This document shows positions 1 through 8,335 of a stretch of 64,000 nt of DNA, piece after piece. Each line of letters opens with the position of its first letter. Position 1 is the first letter of the stretch. Source of the stretch: Pseudomonadota bacterium (GTDB taxonomy: Bacteria; Pseudomonadota; Alphaproteobacteria; Caulobacterales; Caulobacteraceae). A program made the translations under genes and the position numbers. Location: assembly GCA_018241995.1 (NCBI GenBank), contig JAFECT010000006.1:124001-188000 (forward strand). Reading direction: 5' to 3'. Under the pieces are notes generated by a model, which did not search any database, was not told the DNA's origin, and saw nothing but the letters and a program-made list of their open reading frames with translations.

Positions 1-642
1 TTCTCGATCGACGATGTCTATCTGACCAAGGCCGAGCGCCAGGCGTTGGCGGCGGAGGTGCATCCCCTGTTCGCTGTGCGCGGCCCGCCGGGCACGCATG
101 ACGTTGAACTGGCGCGTCGCACGGTCGAAGCCTTGCGCGACGCGGGCGAGGGCGCGCGCACATCGATCCCCGCCTTCGACAAGCTGGCCGACGATCGCTT
201 GCCCGAGGCCGCGTGGCCTGTGTTCCAGGGCCGGCCGTCGGCGGTGATCATCGATGGCTGGTGTGTGGGCGCGACCCCACTGACGCCTGAGGAACAGGCG
301 CGGCCGGTCAATGCGCTGGAGGCGAGCGAGGACGCGCACGGGACTTGGCGCGGCGCCTGGAACGCGCATCTGGGCGGTGACTATGCCGCCTTCTTCGCCG
401 GCTTCGACGCCATCCTGTTCCTGGCCGCCCCCTCCTTCGCCGTGGTGCTCGACTGGCGCTGCGAGCAGGAGGCCGGCTTGCTTGGCGTCGCCCCGGCCGA
501 ACTGCCGCCCGAACGCCGGGCGAAGCTGGAACGGTTCATCGCCCACTACCAGAGCCTGACCGAACACATGCTGCGCGGCGGCATACGCGCGGACGCCACA
601 GCGAGGCTGGACCGCGACTGGCGGGTGCTCGCGCTCGCATAG
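1..642 (+). CDS. Glycerate kinase-like P-loop kinase (5' end outside the window)
   Basis: Open from the first base (frame 1) to the TAG at 640-642, so the N-terminus and the P-loop lie upstream. The visible part begins with FSIDDVYLT and continues with an HPL...RGPPGTHD block, the arrangement seen in plant/cyanobacterial-type D-glycerate 3-kinases and related phosphoribulokinase/uridine-kinase-like enzymes. This family phosphorylates glycerate to 3-phosphoglycerate in the cytosol. A second conserved stretch (AVIIDGWCVGATP) corresponds to the Walker B region. The C-terminus (hydrophobic FDAILFLAAP, then a basic/acidic helix) is complete. Family call is good; the exact substrate is inferred from family only. 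Confidence 0.75.
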   Translation, partial: FSIDDVYLTKAERQALAAEVHPLFAVRGPPGTHDVELARRTVEALRDAGEGARTSIPAFDKLADDRLPEAAWPVFQGRPSAVIIDGWCVGATPLTPEEQARPVNALEASEDAHGTWRGAWNAHLGGDYAAFFAGFDAILFLAAPSFAVVLDWRCEQEAGLLGVAPAELPPERRAKLERFIAHYQSLTEHMLRGGIRADATARLDRDWRVLALA

Positions 643-726
643 CGGCGCGCCTTGGCGGGTGCATCCGCTTGACAGGCTTGCATCCCAAGCAGAACCGTTA
701 ACGCCTGGACGGGGGAGGGCGGGGCC

Positions 727-1602
727 GTGGAAGTCTCCTATTTCAGCGCCGCCAGCCTGCTGGCGCTGGCTATCTTCCTCTTGGTGATGATCCCGCGCGC
801 CCTGTGGCACCTGGCGCAGTCCCTGCTCGGCGGTCTGTTCGGCCACCGGCCGGAACGCGATCCCTGGCTGGTCGTCATCGCCGTGGCCTTCCTGCTGTGC
901 GCGGGCCTGGGTGTCGTCTCGGGCGTGTTCAACGACACGGCGCAGAGCCTGGTCCACGACCGCGAGCTGGTGGTGCTGAGCTTCCTGTTCTTCGCCGCGC
1001 CTGCGGTGCTGCAGGTGATGCGCGCCTGGAGCGCCAGCCACACCAAGAAGGTCGTGGTCCTGTCCCATGCCATGGTGGCGCTGGCGATCCTGTCGCTGCC
1101 CGCCAGCATGGCGATCCCGACCGCGGCCCTGATGCAGGCGCATGTCCTGCCGACGGCCGCGGCGCCCGGCCCGGACCAAGCCGCTGCGGCGCCCGCGGCG
1201 CCCGCAGACAACCCCGCCGCCGCCATCGCCGACGCGGGCTTCTTCACCGACAACGAGGTCGCCAACGACCCGGTCGACTACCCGATCGCCACCTGGATGC
1301 GCGCCAACCTGACCTTTCAGCGGCAAATGCCGAACATCGACGGCGAACGCGGCCGCAACTTCTTCCGCGAGATTCCGACCTACACCGGCTTCTGGTTCGA
1401 CCAGACCACCAACGCCCTGAGCTTCGAAGCCACCGACACCTTCGGCGTAATCGTCAGCCGCATCACCCATGTGCGGGCGAACCTCGGCTTCTCGGCCATG
1501 GTGTTCCTCTACAAGCTGCTGTGCGCTCTGGTGCTGGTGGCGGTGACCTGGTCCAGCCTGATCCGTCCGATCTTCCACCGGGCCGACAGGATGGCGTCCT
1601 AG
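727..1602 (+). CDS. Hypothetical multi-pass membrane protein
   Basis: 291 residues from a GTG start preceded by a strong purine-rich ribosome site (ggggga at about 711-716). There are hydrophobic segments near residues 8-30, 48-70, 80-98 and 112-135, an Ala/Pro-rich linker at about 140-165, a soluble stretch of about 90 residues (with PTYTGFWFDQTT), and a final membrane segment near 255-280. The layout suggests a large periplasmic or cytoplasmic loop between membrane helices. I do not recognise the family. It stands alone between the kinase and a convergent HAD gene, ending 18 bases before that gene's stop. Confidence 0.75.
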   Translation: MEVSYFSAASLLALAIFLLVMIPRALWHLAQSLLGGLFGHRPERDPWLVVIAVAFLLCAGLGVVSGVFNDTAQSLVHDRELVVLSFLFFAAPAVLQVMRAWSASHTKKVVVLSHAMVALAILSLPASMAIPTAALMQAHVLPTAAAPGPDQAAAAPAAPADNPAAAIADAGFFTDNEVANDPVDYPIATWMRANLTFQRQMPNIDGERGRNFFREIPTYTGFWFDQTTNALSFEATDTFGVIVSRITHVRANLGFSAMVFLYKLLCALVLVAVTWSSLIRPIFHRADRMAS

Positions 1603-1620
1603 AACGACGCCTTCGCGCCC

Positions 1621-2466
1621 CTAGACCAGCACGATCCCCTCATGCCGCGCGATGCGGCCCAGGATGCCCTTGACGATGATGTCGAGCGCCGAGCCGTCGG
1701 TGTAGTCGGCCGAGGCCACGAAGTTCACCCGGTCCTCGGCGATCAGCCGGTGGATCTTCGACTGGTTGGCCAGCTCGGTTTCGGGGTCATAGACCGCGAT
1801 GGAGTGACCGCCCTTGGAGTGCATCATCTTCATGGTCGGCACATCGGTGTCGCCGTCGCCGATGAAGATCATCCGCTCGAACGGCACCGGCCGCTGGTCC
1901 TTGGGCATGTAGCGGTTGATCTTCTCGTGCTCGTAGTTGTTCAGCACGCCCTTGTTGATGCGGAACAGGTACTGGGTCTTGGTGGTGTAGTTGATGCCCA
2001 CCGCCGGCCACACCGCCTCGTCCGCCTCGTCATAGGCGTAGCGCGAAGCGAACACGTGCTCGAACACCGGGAAGATCGGGCAGCCCTCGATCATTTCGTA
2101 CAGGCCCGACGAGATGATGAAGTGGCGGATCGACAGGCCGTGCGCGGCGCCGAAGGCGTCGATGCGCCTGAACCAGCTCTCGTCGCCCAGCAGGCCTGGG
2201 AATAGCGGCACGTCGCGGCCGTGCTCGCGCAGGGTCTGCTTGGTGACCTTGAACCCGGCCTCCTTGGCCGTGCGCAGCATCAGCTGCATGTACATCAGGA
2301 TGTCGTCGCCGTCGGCGCGCAGCACCTCGGGGCGCACCGTCTCGTACCAGAACTGGCGCGGCGTCATCCCGATGGCCGGGATGAACGAAGTCTCCTGCAT
2401 GTTGCCGCGCGCGAGCGTGCCGTCGAAGTCGTAGATCAGGGCGGTCTGGCGGATCGGGTCGGTCAT
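1621..2466 (-). CDS. HAD-superfamily hydrolase
   Basis: 281 residues from the ATG at 2466; the reading frame extends further upstream but only through low-complexity Arg/Pro sequence. HAD motif I is LIYDFDGTLARGN (nucleophile Asp and acid/base Asp of DxD). Motif IV is FIGDGDTDVPTMK, and a motif II-like Ser lies in HFIISSGLYEM. The protein is probably a Mg-dependent phosphatase in the cytosol; the substrate cannot be read from the sequence. The start of DUF1653 lies 67 bases away on the other strand, so the two share a short divergent promoter region. Confidence 0.85.
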   Translation of the reverse strand: MTDPIRQTALIYDFDGTLARGNMQETSFIPAIGMTPRQFWYETVRPEVLRADGDDILMYMQLMLRTAKEAGFKVTKQTLREHGRDVPLFPGLLGDESWFRRIDAFGAAHGLSIRHFIISSGLYEMIEGCPIFPVFEHVFASRYAYDEADEAVWPAVGINYTTKTQYLFRINKGVLNNYEHEKINRYMPKDQRPVPFERMIFIGDGDTDVPTMKMMHSKGGHSIAVYDPETELANQSKIHRLIAEDRVNFVASADYTDGSALDIIVKGILGRIARHEGIVLV

Positions 2467-2533
2467 CGGGCGTCCGGGAGAAATGGGCGCCGGACCTTTA
2501 CGGCATCGCCCCTCCGGGCGCAAAGCTCACGCC

Positions 2534-2746
2534 ATGACCGAAGCCGAAGCCCTGAAACTCGCCACCCACCGCCACTACAAGGGCGGCCTCTACCGCTACG
2601 TCGGCGAGGCCCGCCATTCGGAGACCATGGAGCCGCTGGTGGTCTATGAGCACCTGTGGCCGAAGGAGCGGGGACTGTGGGTCAGGCCGGCGGCGATGTT
2701 CCACGAGAACCTGCCGGATGGGCGCGCGCGGTTCGAGAAGCTCTAG
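2534..2746 (+). CDS. DUF1653 domain protein
   Basis: 70 residues from ATG 2534. The core HYKGGLYRYVGEARHSET, a central VVYEHL, then WVRPAAMFHE match the small DUF1653 family (beta-barrel-like domain of about 65 residues, function unknown). A longer frame from 2483 exists but starts inside the divergent promoter region and its extra residues look non-coding. The stop lies 3 bases before the stop of the convergent divL. Confidence 0.8.
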   Translation: MTEAEALKLATHRHYKGGLYRYVGEARHSETMEPLVVYEHLWPKERGLWVRPAAMFHENLPDGRARFEKL

Positions 2747-2749
2747 GCC

Positions 2750-5158
2750 TCAGCCGACCCCGGCTTCCAGGTCCAGCTCCGGCTCCGCCGACCCGGCCTG
2801 CGCCGCGCCCTCGGGCAGGTGCACCGTGAAGGTCGTGCCTTCGCCGGGCGCGCTTTCGAGCGCGATCCAGCCGCCGTGCAGTTCGACCAGGGCCTTGACC
2901 AGGGCCAGGCCCAGGCCAGGGCCGCCGCGGTCTCTGCCGACGAAGCGGTCGAAGACGTGGGCCTGCTGGTGGTAGGGGATCCCGCGCCCGACATCCTTGA
3001 TCTGCAGGCGCAGGGCGCCGCCTTCGCGGGCGGCGGACAGGGTCACGACGCCCTCGTGCGGTGAGGCGCGGGCGGCGTTTTCCAGCAGGTGGTCGAGCGC
3101 CTGGCCAAGGCGCCTCGGGTCGGCGCGGATGACGCCGGCGTCGGGGGGGCAATCGACCACGAACTGGCCCGCCTTGGCTTCGATCAGCGGCTTCGTGCGC
3201 TCTACGGCGGCGTCCAAGGCGTCGCAGACGCGGACCTCTTCCAGGAATAGGCCCATCTCGCCGGCATCGATCTGGGCCATGTCGAGCACGTCGTCGATGG
3301 AGCGAGCGAGCTGACTGGCAGCGGCGCGCACGGCGTGGACGTAGCCCTTGGCGCGGGGCGACAGTCCCGGCGGCGGCGCGCTTGGGGCCTGGGACCCGTC
3401 CATCGCTGGTTCGGCGTCGGAGGCGGTGTCGGCGGCGACATCGCCCATCACGCCGCCCTCGGCCTCCAGCATCTCGGCGTAGCCCAGGATGGTGGTGAGC
3501 GGGGTGCGAAGTTCGTAGGAGACGTTGCCCACGAAGTCGCGCTTCAGCCGTTCGGCCTCGGCCAGGGCGGCGGAGCGCTGGTCCAGCGCCTTTTCCAGCT
3601 CGTGACGGGCGGTGACGTCGCCGAAGGCCACAAGCGTGGCGCCATCGGGCAGGGGCCGCGACTGGTAGGAGAAGGTGCGGCGGTCCGAGGTCCTGGCTTC
3701 GCCCGAGACCGGGATGCGCGCGGTCGGGTCGGGGTCGGCGACGCGCGCCTTGAGTTCGCTCCACAGGGCCTGGTCGTGCACCAGTCGTCGGCACAGCCCT
3801 GAGACCCCGTCGAAGTCGCCGGCGTCCTGCAACTGGGCGGTGCTGACGCCCCACAGCTGCTCGAACGCCTCGTTGTGCAGGCGCAGGGCGCCGTCCGAGC
3901 CGAACACGGCCACGGCGTCGTTGAGCTTGTCGAGCGTGGCCCGCTGCACCTGGATCAGGGCGTTGTACTGGGCGCGGAGCTTCAGCTCGCCGGTGATGTC
4001 GCTGAACAGCAATAGCAGGCCGCCCAGCGGGTGCGGCTGGCGCACCACGCGCAGGGTGCGCCCGTCCGGCAGGCTCCACAGCTCGTCCGGAGCCACCTCG
4101 GTGGAGCCGTAGAACTCGAGCTCCTTGTCCTTCCACTTGGCGTAGTTGGGCGTCTCGGGCAGGCGGCGGCGCTGGCGCAGGCGGTCCAGCAGTTCGCCGT
4201 GGGTCGGGCGCTCCGCCAGCCAGGCCGGGTCGAGGTCCCACAGGGTCTGGAAGGCGGTGTTGTGGTACGCCAGCCGCTTGGACTTCTCAAAGATCGCCAC
4301 CGCGTCGGCGAGATGGTTCAAGGTTTCGTCGTGGGCGGTGACGTGGCGGCGCAAGGCCTCGCGGGTCTCTTCCGCCTCGGTGGCGTCGATGGCGTAGGCG
4401 GAGACCTCGTCCTCGCCGATGCGCTCGGCCGCGACGCGATAGGCGCGGCGCTGGCCCTTGACCGTGACCCAGCGGAAGCCCTCACGCCGGCTGTGGGTCC
4501 TGGCGGCGTCCTGGATCAGGCTGTCGGCGCCGCGGTCGAAGACCAGGTTGCGGGCCTTGGCGTCGTCAAGGCTCTTGGCCTCCACCGCGTCGAGCCAGGC
4601 GCGATTGGCCCAGACCAGCTCCCCGTCCTGGCCGGCGATCCAGGCCGGATAGGGCAGGCGGTCGGCGAGGCCGGCGAACTTGCCGCCCGGCGCGGCGTTC
4701 ATGGCCACGGTCAGGCGAAGCCAGGCGATGGCGCCGGACGGGCGGCCCTCCACCACCAGCACGCCGCCCGCGATCGGGATCAGGAAGCGGCAGGGCTCGC
4801 CGCGCTCGATCAGGGCCTTCAGACGAGCGGCATGCTCCGGCGAAGCGGCGGCCAGGGCCTCCAGCATGGCGGCAGGGCTGCCGTCCTGAAGCTCCAACGC
4901 CTTGGCGCAGTCGGCCAGCGCGTCGTCGCCCCAGACCAGCCGCGCCTCTTCGCCCTCGACCGCGATCAGGGCGCCTTCGAAGGCCACGGTGGCGGTCTCG
5001 GCCTCGGACAGGGCGGACTTGATGGTCTCCAGCCGGCCTTCCAGGTCGGCGGTGCGCTCGTCGGCTCGCCTGCGGAAACGCCAGGCCCATACGGTCGTGG
5101 AGAGCGCCAGGGCGATGGCGCCCGCGGTAGCCGCGAAGGCGAAATCTTGAGCGGCCAT
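2750..5158 (-). CDS. divL: DivL-type tyrosine pseudo-kinase, cell-cycle/polarity regulator
   Basis: 802 residues from ATG 5158 (a TTG two codons upstream is less likely). One N-terminal membrane segment (about residues 6-27) and a short coiled coil are followed by several PAS-like modules (about 40-500), a dimerisation domain, and an HATPase domain with N-box (LLENAA), G1 (DVGRGIP) and G2 (GPGLGLAL). The H-box reads VSYELRTPL: Tyr548 sits where other kinases carry His. This is the hallmark of Caulobacter DivL (Tyr550), which binds DivK and steers the CckA-ChpT-CtrA relay at the new pole. An extra loop of roughly 30 residues sits inside the dimerisation domain. A GANTC site lies upstream at about 5185. 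Confidence 0.93.
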   Translation of the reverse strand: MAAQDFAFAATAGAIALALSTTVWAWRFRRRADERTADLEGRLETIKSALSEAETATVAFEGALIAVEGEEARLVWGDDALADCAKALELQDGSPAAMLEALAAASPEHAARLKALIERGEPCRFLIPIAGGVLVVEGRPSGAIAWLRLTVAMNAAPGGKFAGLADRLPYPAWIAGQDGELVWANRAWLDAVEAKSLDDAKARNLVFDRGADSLIQDAARTHSRREGFRWVTVKGQRRAYRVAAERIGEDEVSAYAIDATEAEETREALRRHVTAHDETLNHLADAVAIFEKSKRLAYHNTAFQTLWDLDPAWLAERPTHGELLDRLRQRRRLPETPNYAKWKDKELEFYGSTEVAPDELWSLPDGRTLRVVRQPHPLGGLLLLFSDITGELKLRAQYNALIQVQRATLDKLNDAVAVFGSDGALRLHNEAFEQLWGVSTAQLQDAGDFDGVSGLCRRLVHDQALWSELKARVADPDPTARIPVSGEARTSDRRTFSYQSRPLPDGATLVAFGDVTARHELEKALDQRSAALAEAERLKRDFVGNVSYELRTPLTTILGYAEMLEAEGGVMGDVAADTASDAEPAMDGSQAPSAPPPGLSPRAKGYVHAVRAAASQLARSIDDVLDMAQIDAGEMGLFLEEVRVCDALDAAVERTKPLIEAKAGQFVVDCPPDAGVIRADPRRLGQALDHLLENAARASPHEGVVTLSAAREGGALRLQIKDVGRGIPYHQQAHVFDRFVGRDRGGPGLGLALVKALVELHGGWIALESAPGEGTTFTVHLPEGAAQAGSAEPELDLEAGVG

Positions 5159-5304
5159 GGACAACTCGCTGGCGCCTCAGGCGCGAATCACGGGGTAGGA
5201 TAGCCTAGCGGAGCGGTGCTGGGCGTCCCGGAATTGTCGCATGTGCGCGACTTGGGTCCGAGCCCGCTTGCCGGTGGCGTTTCGCCGCCCGATATGGGTC
5301 GGGC

Positions 5305-5877
5305 ATGTCCGTTCTCTATCCCGTCGCTCCGAACGCCGAAGCCGCCCTGGACGCGCCGCTGGGCCGCGCCGCGCGCGAGCGTGAGGCGGGCGGCGTGGCC
5401 GGCGCCGAGGTGCGCTTCGCCACCGAGGACGTTGGTCCGTCTTTCGAGACGCGCGACGCGGCGCTGGCCGCCTATGGCCGCTTCGTCGATAACGCCCTGC
5501 CGCCGGAGGATCGCTATTGCGCGCTGGGCGAGCGGTTGGCTCCGGTGAAGGGGCGCCCGCCCACGCTCGCCCCGGTGAAGCCGGTGTTCCGCGACGGCCG
5601 TCGCTGGCCCGAGCCGGTGGGGCGCCTGCCGCGCATGGTCTGGCGGCTGTCAGTCTCCTACTGGAAGCTCAAGGCCGAGGTCGAGGAGGCGGAGCTGGAG
5701 CCGGAACAGGCCCGCAAGGCCCGCCGCGACCCTGCCGCCGAGGCGCTGGACGCGCGCCAGCTGCGCGCCATGGCGCGCCAGCCCCTGCAACCCGTGAAAC
5801 CGCAACAGCCGCTGGACATCGGCCTGTTCGAAGTCCGCGCCCCCGAGAACCCAGGACTAGTGCTGCCGGATGAATGA
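5305..5877 (+). CDS. Hypothetical protein
   Basis: 190 residues from ATG 5305, with no signal peptide or membrane segment. The protein is Pro/Arg-rich; the centre has FRDGRRWPEPVGRLPRMVWRLSVSYW and then an acidic helix (KAEVEEAELEPEQ). I recognise no domain. It overlaps the next gene by 8 bases (5870-5877), so it is probably translated together with the metallopeptidase. Confidence 0.7.
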   Translation: MSVLYPVAPNAEAALDAPLGRAAREREAGGVAGAEVRFATEDVGPSFETRDAALAAYGRFVDNALPPEDRYCALGERLAPVKGRPPTLAPVKPVFRDGRRWPEPVGRLPRMVWRLSVSYWKLKAEVEEAELEPEQARKARRDPAAEALDARQLRAMARQPLQPVKPQQPLDIGLFEVRAPENPGLVLPDE

Positions 5878-6301
5878 GCTGACCAACGCTCGCGCGCGTG
5901 ATTGGGCCGGCCGCACGGCGCCGACCATCGACGAGTTCACCGCCCTCGCCCAGGACGCCTTTCATCGCCTGCCGGAGCAGTTCCAGCGGGTCGTCGGCAA
6001 CGTTGACTTCCGGGTGCTGGAGTTCGCTGACGACAAGACCTTGGATGCGCTGGGCATCGAGGACCCCTTCGACCTGGCCGGGCTCTATCACGGGGTCAGC
6101 ATCAACCGGCGCTCGTGGTTCGATCCGCTGCCGCGCAACTCCGAGATCTTCCTCTACCGCCGCCCGATCCTGGACGAGTGGGCCGAGCGGGGCGACGTGA
6201 CCCTGGGCGACCTGATCGAGCACGTGCTGGTCCACGAGATCGGGCACCACATGGGCTTCTCCGACGCCGACATCCACGCCATCGAGGACGCGGCGGAATA
6301 G
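5870..6301 (+). CDS. Small zincin-like metallopeptidase family protein
   Basis: 143 residues. The C-terminal HEIGHHMGFSDAD is an HExxHxxGxxD-type zinc site, near residues 122-133, and IDEFTALAQDAFHRLP at the N-terminus is typical of the bacterial minimal-gluzincin family (DUF1025/PF06262). The family is widespread in alphaproteobacteria and its physiological substrate is unknown. ATG 5870 overlaps the upstream stop by 8 bases. It ends one base before the stop codon of the convergent cobB. Confidence 0.88.
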   Translation: MNELTNARARDWAGRTAPTIDEFTALAQDAFHRLPEQFQRVVGNVDFRVLEFADDKTLDALGIEDPFDLAGLYHGVSINRRSWFDPLPRNSEIFLYRRPILDEWAERGDVTLGDLIEHVLVHEIGHHMGFSDADIHAIEDAAE

Positions 6302-7000
6302 TCAGGCCAAGAGGCGCGCAACCCAGGCCGGCACGACCTCCGTGGCCGGGCCGTAGAGGCGCTCGTCGAAGCGTTCGGCGTTATCGGAGGGCTGCAAGTT
6401 GATCTCGCAGGTCCTGACGCGGGCGCGGCGCGCGACCTCGACGAGACCCGCGGCCGGATAGACCGCGCCCGAGGTGCCGATGGCGACGAACAGGTCGCTC
6501 CCGGCGACCGCCTCCCAGATTTCCTCCATGAAGAGCGGCGTCTCGCCGAACCAGACCACGTCGGGGCGCAGGCCCCCCGCCCGCCCACAGCGGGGACAGG
6601 TGATCGCCGTCGACAGGTCGCCACTCCAAAGGTCGGCCCAGCCGCAGGCCTGGCAGCGCACCCGCCTCAGTTCACCGTGCATGTGGACGACCTCGGCCGC
6701 CCCGCCGCGTTCATGCAACTCGTCGACGTTCTGGGTGCAGAGGTAGAGCCGGCCGCCTCGGACGCCGAGTTCCTGTTGCAGGGCGCCCAGCGCCCGATGC
6801 GCCGCATTCGGTTCGACCTTGGCGAGATTGGCGCGGCGCGCGTTGTAGAAGGCGTGCACCCGTTCGGGGTCGCGAGCGAAGCCCTCGGGCGTAGCCACGT
6901 CGCGGAAATCCAGCCGGGTCCAGGCCCCGCCGGCGTCGCGGAAGGTCGACAAGCCGCTCTCGGCGGAAACGCCAGCTCCTGTGAGCGCGAAGACACGCAC
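6302..7000 (-). CDS. cobB: NAD-dependent protein deacylase, sirtuin CobB
   Basis: 232 residues, GTG start at 7000. The Rossmann start (TGAGVSAESGLSTFRD), TQNVDELH, catalytic His108 (HMHGEL) and two CxxC zinc pairs (Cys116/119 and Cys135/138) are all present. Tyr52 and Arg55 (FYNARR) form the YxxR pair that in E. coli CobB and human SIRT5 binds acidic acyl groups, so desuccinylase/demalonylase activity is likely in addition to deacetylation. It acts in the cytosol on acylated lysines. Confidence 0.93.
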   Translation of the reverse strand: MRVFALTGAGVSAESGLSTFRDAGGAWTRLDFRDVATPEGFARDPERVHAFYNARRANLAKVEPNAAHRALGALQQELGVRGGRLYLCTQNVDELHERGGAAEVVHMHGELRRVRCQACGWADLWSGDLSTAITCPRCGRAGGLRPDVVWFGETPLFMEEIWEAVAGSDLFVAIGTSGAVYPAAGLVEVARRARVRTCEINLQPSDNAERFDERLYGPATEVVPAWVARLLA

Positions 7001-7193
7001 CGAAAATGCTCCCTATCCGGACGCAGCTTCGCCGGAACGTCGCCACATTCGTGGGGTTGAACGCAGCCAACGATCAAGCGGCTTTGCGTCATCGGTCCAA
7101 CGGTCGCCAAGAAAACCCTGCGGAGCCTGAGCCATGGCCAGCCTGTACATCCTGCGTCTGATCCTCGCGGTCGGGTTCGACAGCTAGACATTC

Positions 7194-7208
7194 GAACGAA
7201 GCGGGAAC
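7194..7208. promoter_or_regulatory. LexA (SOS) box of mmcB
   Basis: GAACgaagcggGAAC is a perfect match to the alphaproteobacterial LexA site GTTC-N7-GTTC read on the other strand. It ends 11 bases before the mmcB GTG, so bound LexA would block transcription initiation or clearance. In Caulobacter crescentus, mmcB is a reported SOS gene, which agrees with this site. Confidence 0.85.
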
Positions 7209-7219
7209 AGAGTGGCGGC

Positions 7220-7657
7220 GTGGACGTCGCCATCACCCTCGCCTTTTCGCGCCCCGAAACCACCCTGGCCGTCACCCGCGGCGCGGCGCGGCTGTTCGCC
7301 GACCTGGGCTGGGCGCCGTTGCTGGAAGTCGGCCTGCCCAACGGCCGGCGCGCCGACGTCATGGCGCTGGGGCCCAAGGGCGAGATCGCCATCGCCGAAG
7401 TGAAGTCCGGGATCGACGACTACCGCACCGACCGCAAGTGGGGCGAATATCTGGAGTTCTGCGACCAGTTCTATTTCGCCGTGTCGCCGGACTTCCCCGA
7501 AGGCGTCCTGCCTGACGAGCCCGGCCTGATCGTGGCCGACGGCTTCGGCGGGGCGGTGGTGCGACCGCCTCCGCACGCGCCCCTGGCCGGAGCCCGGCGC
7601 AAGGCCCTGACCCTGGCCTTCGCGCGGCTGGCGGCGCTACGCGCTACAGGGGTCTAG
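7220..7657 (+). CDS. mmcB: MmcB family DNA repair protein
   Basis: 145 residues from GTG 7220, the first possible start after the SOS box; no good ribosome site is visible. The core RADVMALGPKGEIAIAEVKSG contains the D...ExK arrangement of PD-(D/E)xK nuclease-like folds, followed by DYRTDRKWGEYLEFCDQFYFAVS, the signature of the MmcB family (PF06319). The Caulobacter homologue contributes to mitomycin C resistance. Nuclease activity is inferred from the fold motif. Confidence 0.9.
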   Translation: MDVAITLAFSRPETTLAVTRGAARLFADLGWAPLLEVGLPNGRRADVMALGPKGEIAIAEVKSGIDDYRTDRKWGEYLEFCDQFYFAVSPDFPEGVLPDEPGLIVADGFGGAVVRPPPHAPLAGARRKALTLAFARLAALRATGV

Positions 7658-7682
7658 CTACTGGGGTCTAGAACACAGAAAA

Positions 7683-7707
7683 GGCGCGGACCTCGCGGCG
7701 CCGCGCC
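7683..7707. terminator. Bidirectional hairpin terminator
   Basis: The stem GGCGCGG/CCGCGCC (7683-7689 and 7701-7707) is flanked by AAAA on the left and CCTT on the right. It lies between the convergent mmcB and the secreted-protein gene, so it can serve both, better for the leftward transcript, which would run into T residues. Confidence 0.5.
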
Positions 7708-7729
7708 CCTTCCGGCAGGCGTTTTCTGA

Positions 7730-8335
7730 TCAGCGCTTGGTCTTGACCGGTGTGTCGGCCGCGGCCGGCGCAGCCGCGGCGCTCGCAGCGCCCTGCTGCT
7801 TCGCGAGGGCCACCGAGGTCTGGTAGTTCACCGTGAAGATGTTGATCTGCTTTTGGATCGAGTCCTTCTCCTCGGCCGTGACCTCGCCCTTGGTCACGTT
7901 GAAGCTGAAGGCGCCCTTCTGCATCTGCAGCACGCCGGAGCGCGCGCCGTCGGTGATCACCAGGGGCTTGCCCAGGAACAGCAGCACACGGCCATCGAAC
8001 TTGGCCGGCACGATGGTGTCGCGGGTGCAGCGGTAGGCCCAGACAGTCTCCTCGGTCTTGGGCGCGGTCAGCTGGAACGGGCCGCCCATGACTTTGAAGC
8101 CGGCCAGGATCTTGTACTCGGGCGTGGCTTCCGCGGGCTTCGCGGGCTCCTTGCCCTTGGCGGGTTCGGCCGGCTTGGTGACCTTGAGCGCCAGGTAGCC
8201 GCAGCCGCTCTCGGCCTTCGGCGAGATGGCGGGCTCAGGCAGGGTGCGCGGCGCAGGAAGCGCGGCGGGGCCGGCGGCGGGCGCCGGGGCGGGAGCCGAG
8301 GCCGTAACGGCCGCCAGCAGCAGAGGCAGGATCAT
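7730..8335 (-). CDS. Secreted hypothetical protein co-translated with regA
   Basis: 201 residues. A short hydrophobic signal (LPLLLAAVTASA) with likely cleavage near residue 14, an Ala/Pro-rich spacer, a folded core (about 40-175) with Cys pairs (ESGCGYLAL and AYRCTRDT), and a low-complexity Ala-rich, basic tail. The ATG overlaps the regA stop (ATGA, 8332-8335), so it is translationally coupled to the redox regulator. No family recognised; a periplasmic location is inferred. Confidence 0.75.
   Translation of the reverse strand: MILPLLLAAVTASAPAPAPAAGPAALPAPRTLPEPAISPKAESGCGYLALKVTKPAEPAKGKEPAKPAEATPEYKILAGFKVMGGPFQLTAPKTEETVWAYRCTRDTIVPAKFDGRVLLFLGKPLVITDGARSGVLQMQKGAFSFNVTKGEVTAEEKDSIQKQINIFTVNYQTSVALAKQQGAASAAAAPAAADTPVKTKR

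Noticed and set aside
7134..7187. 17-codon open frame (ATG to TAG) with a GGAG sequence before it, upstream of mmcB
   Set aside because: Too short to support without conservation data, and it runs up to the SOS box region; it is most likely chance in GC-rich DNA.
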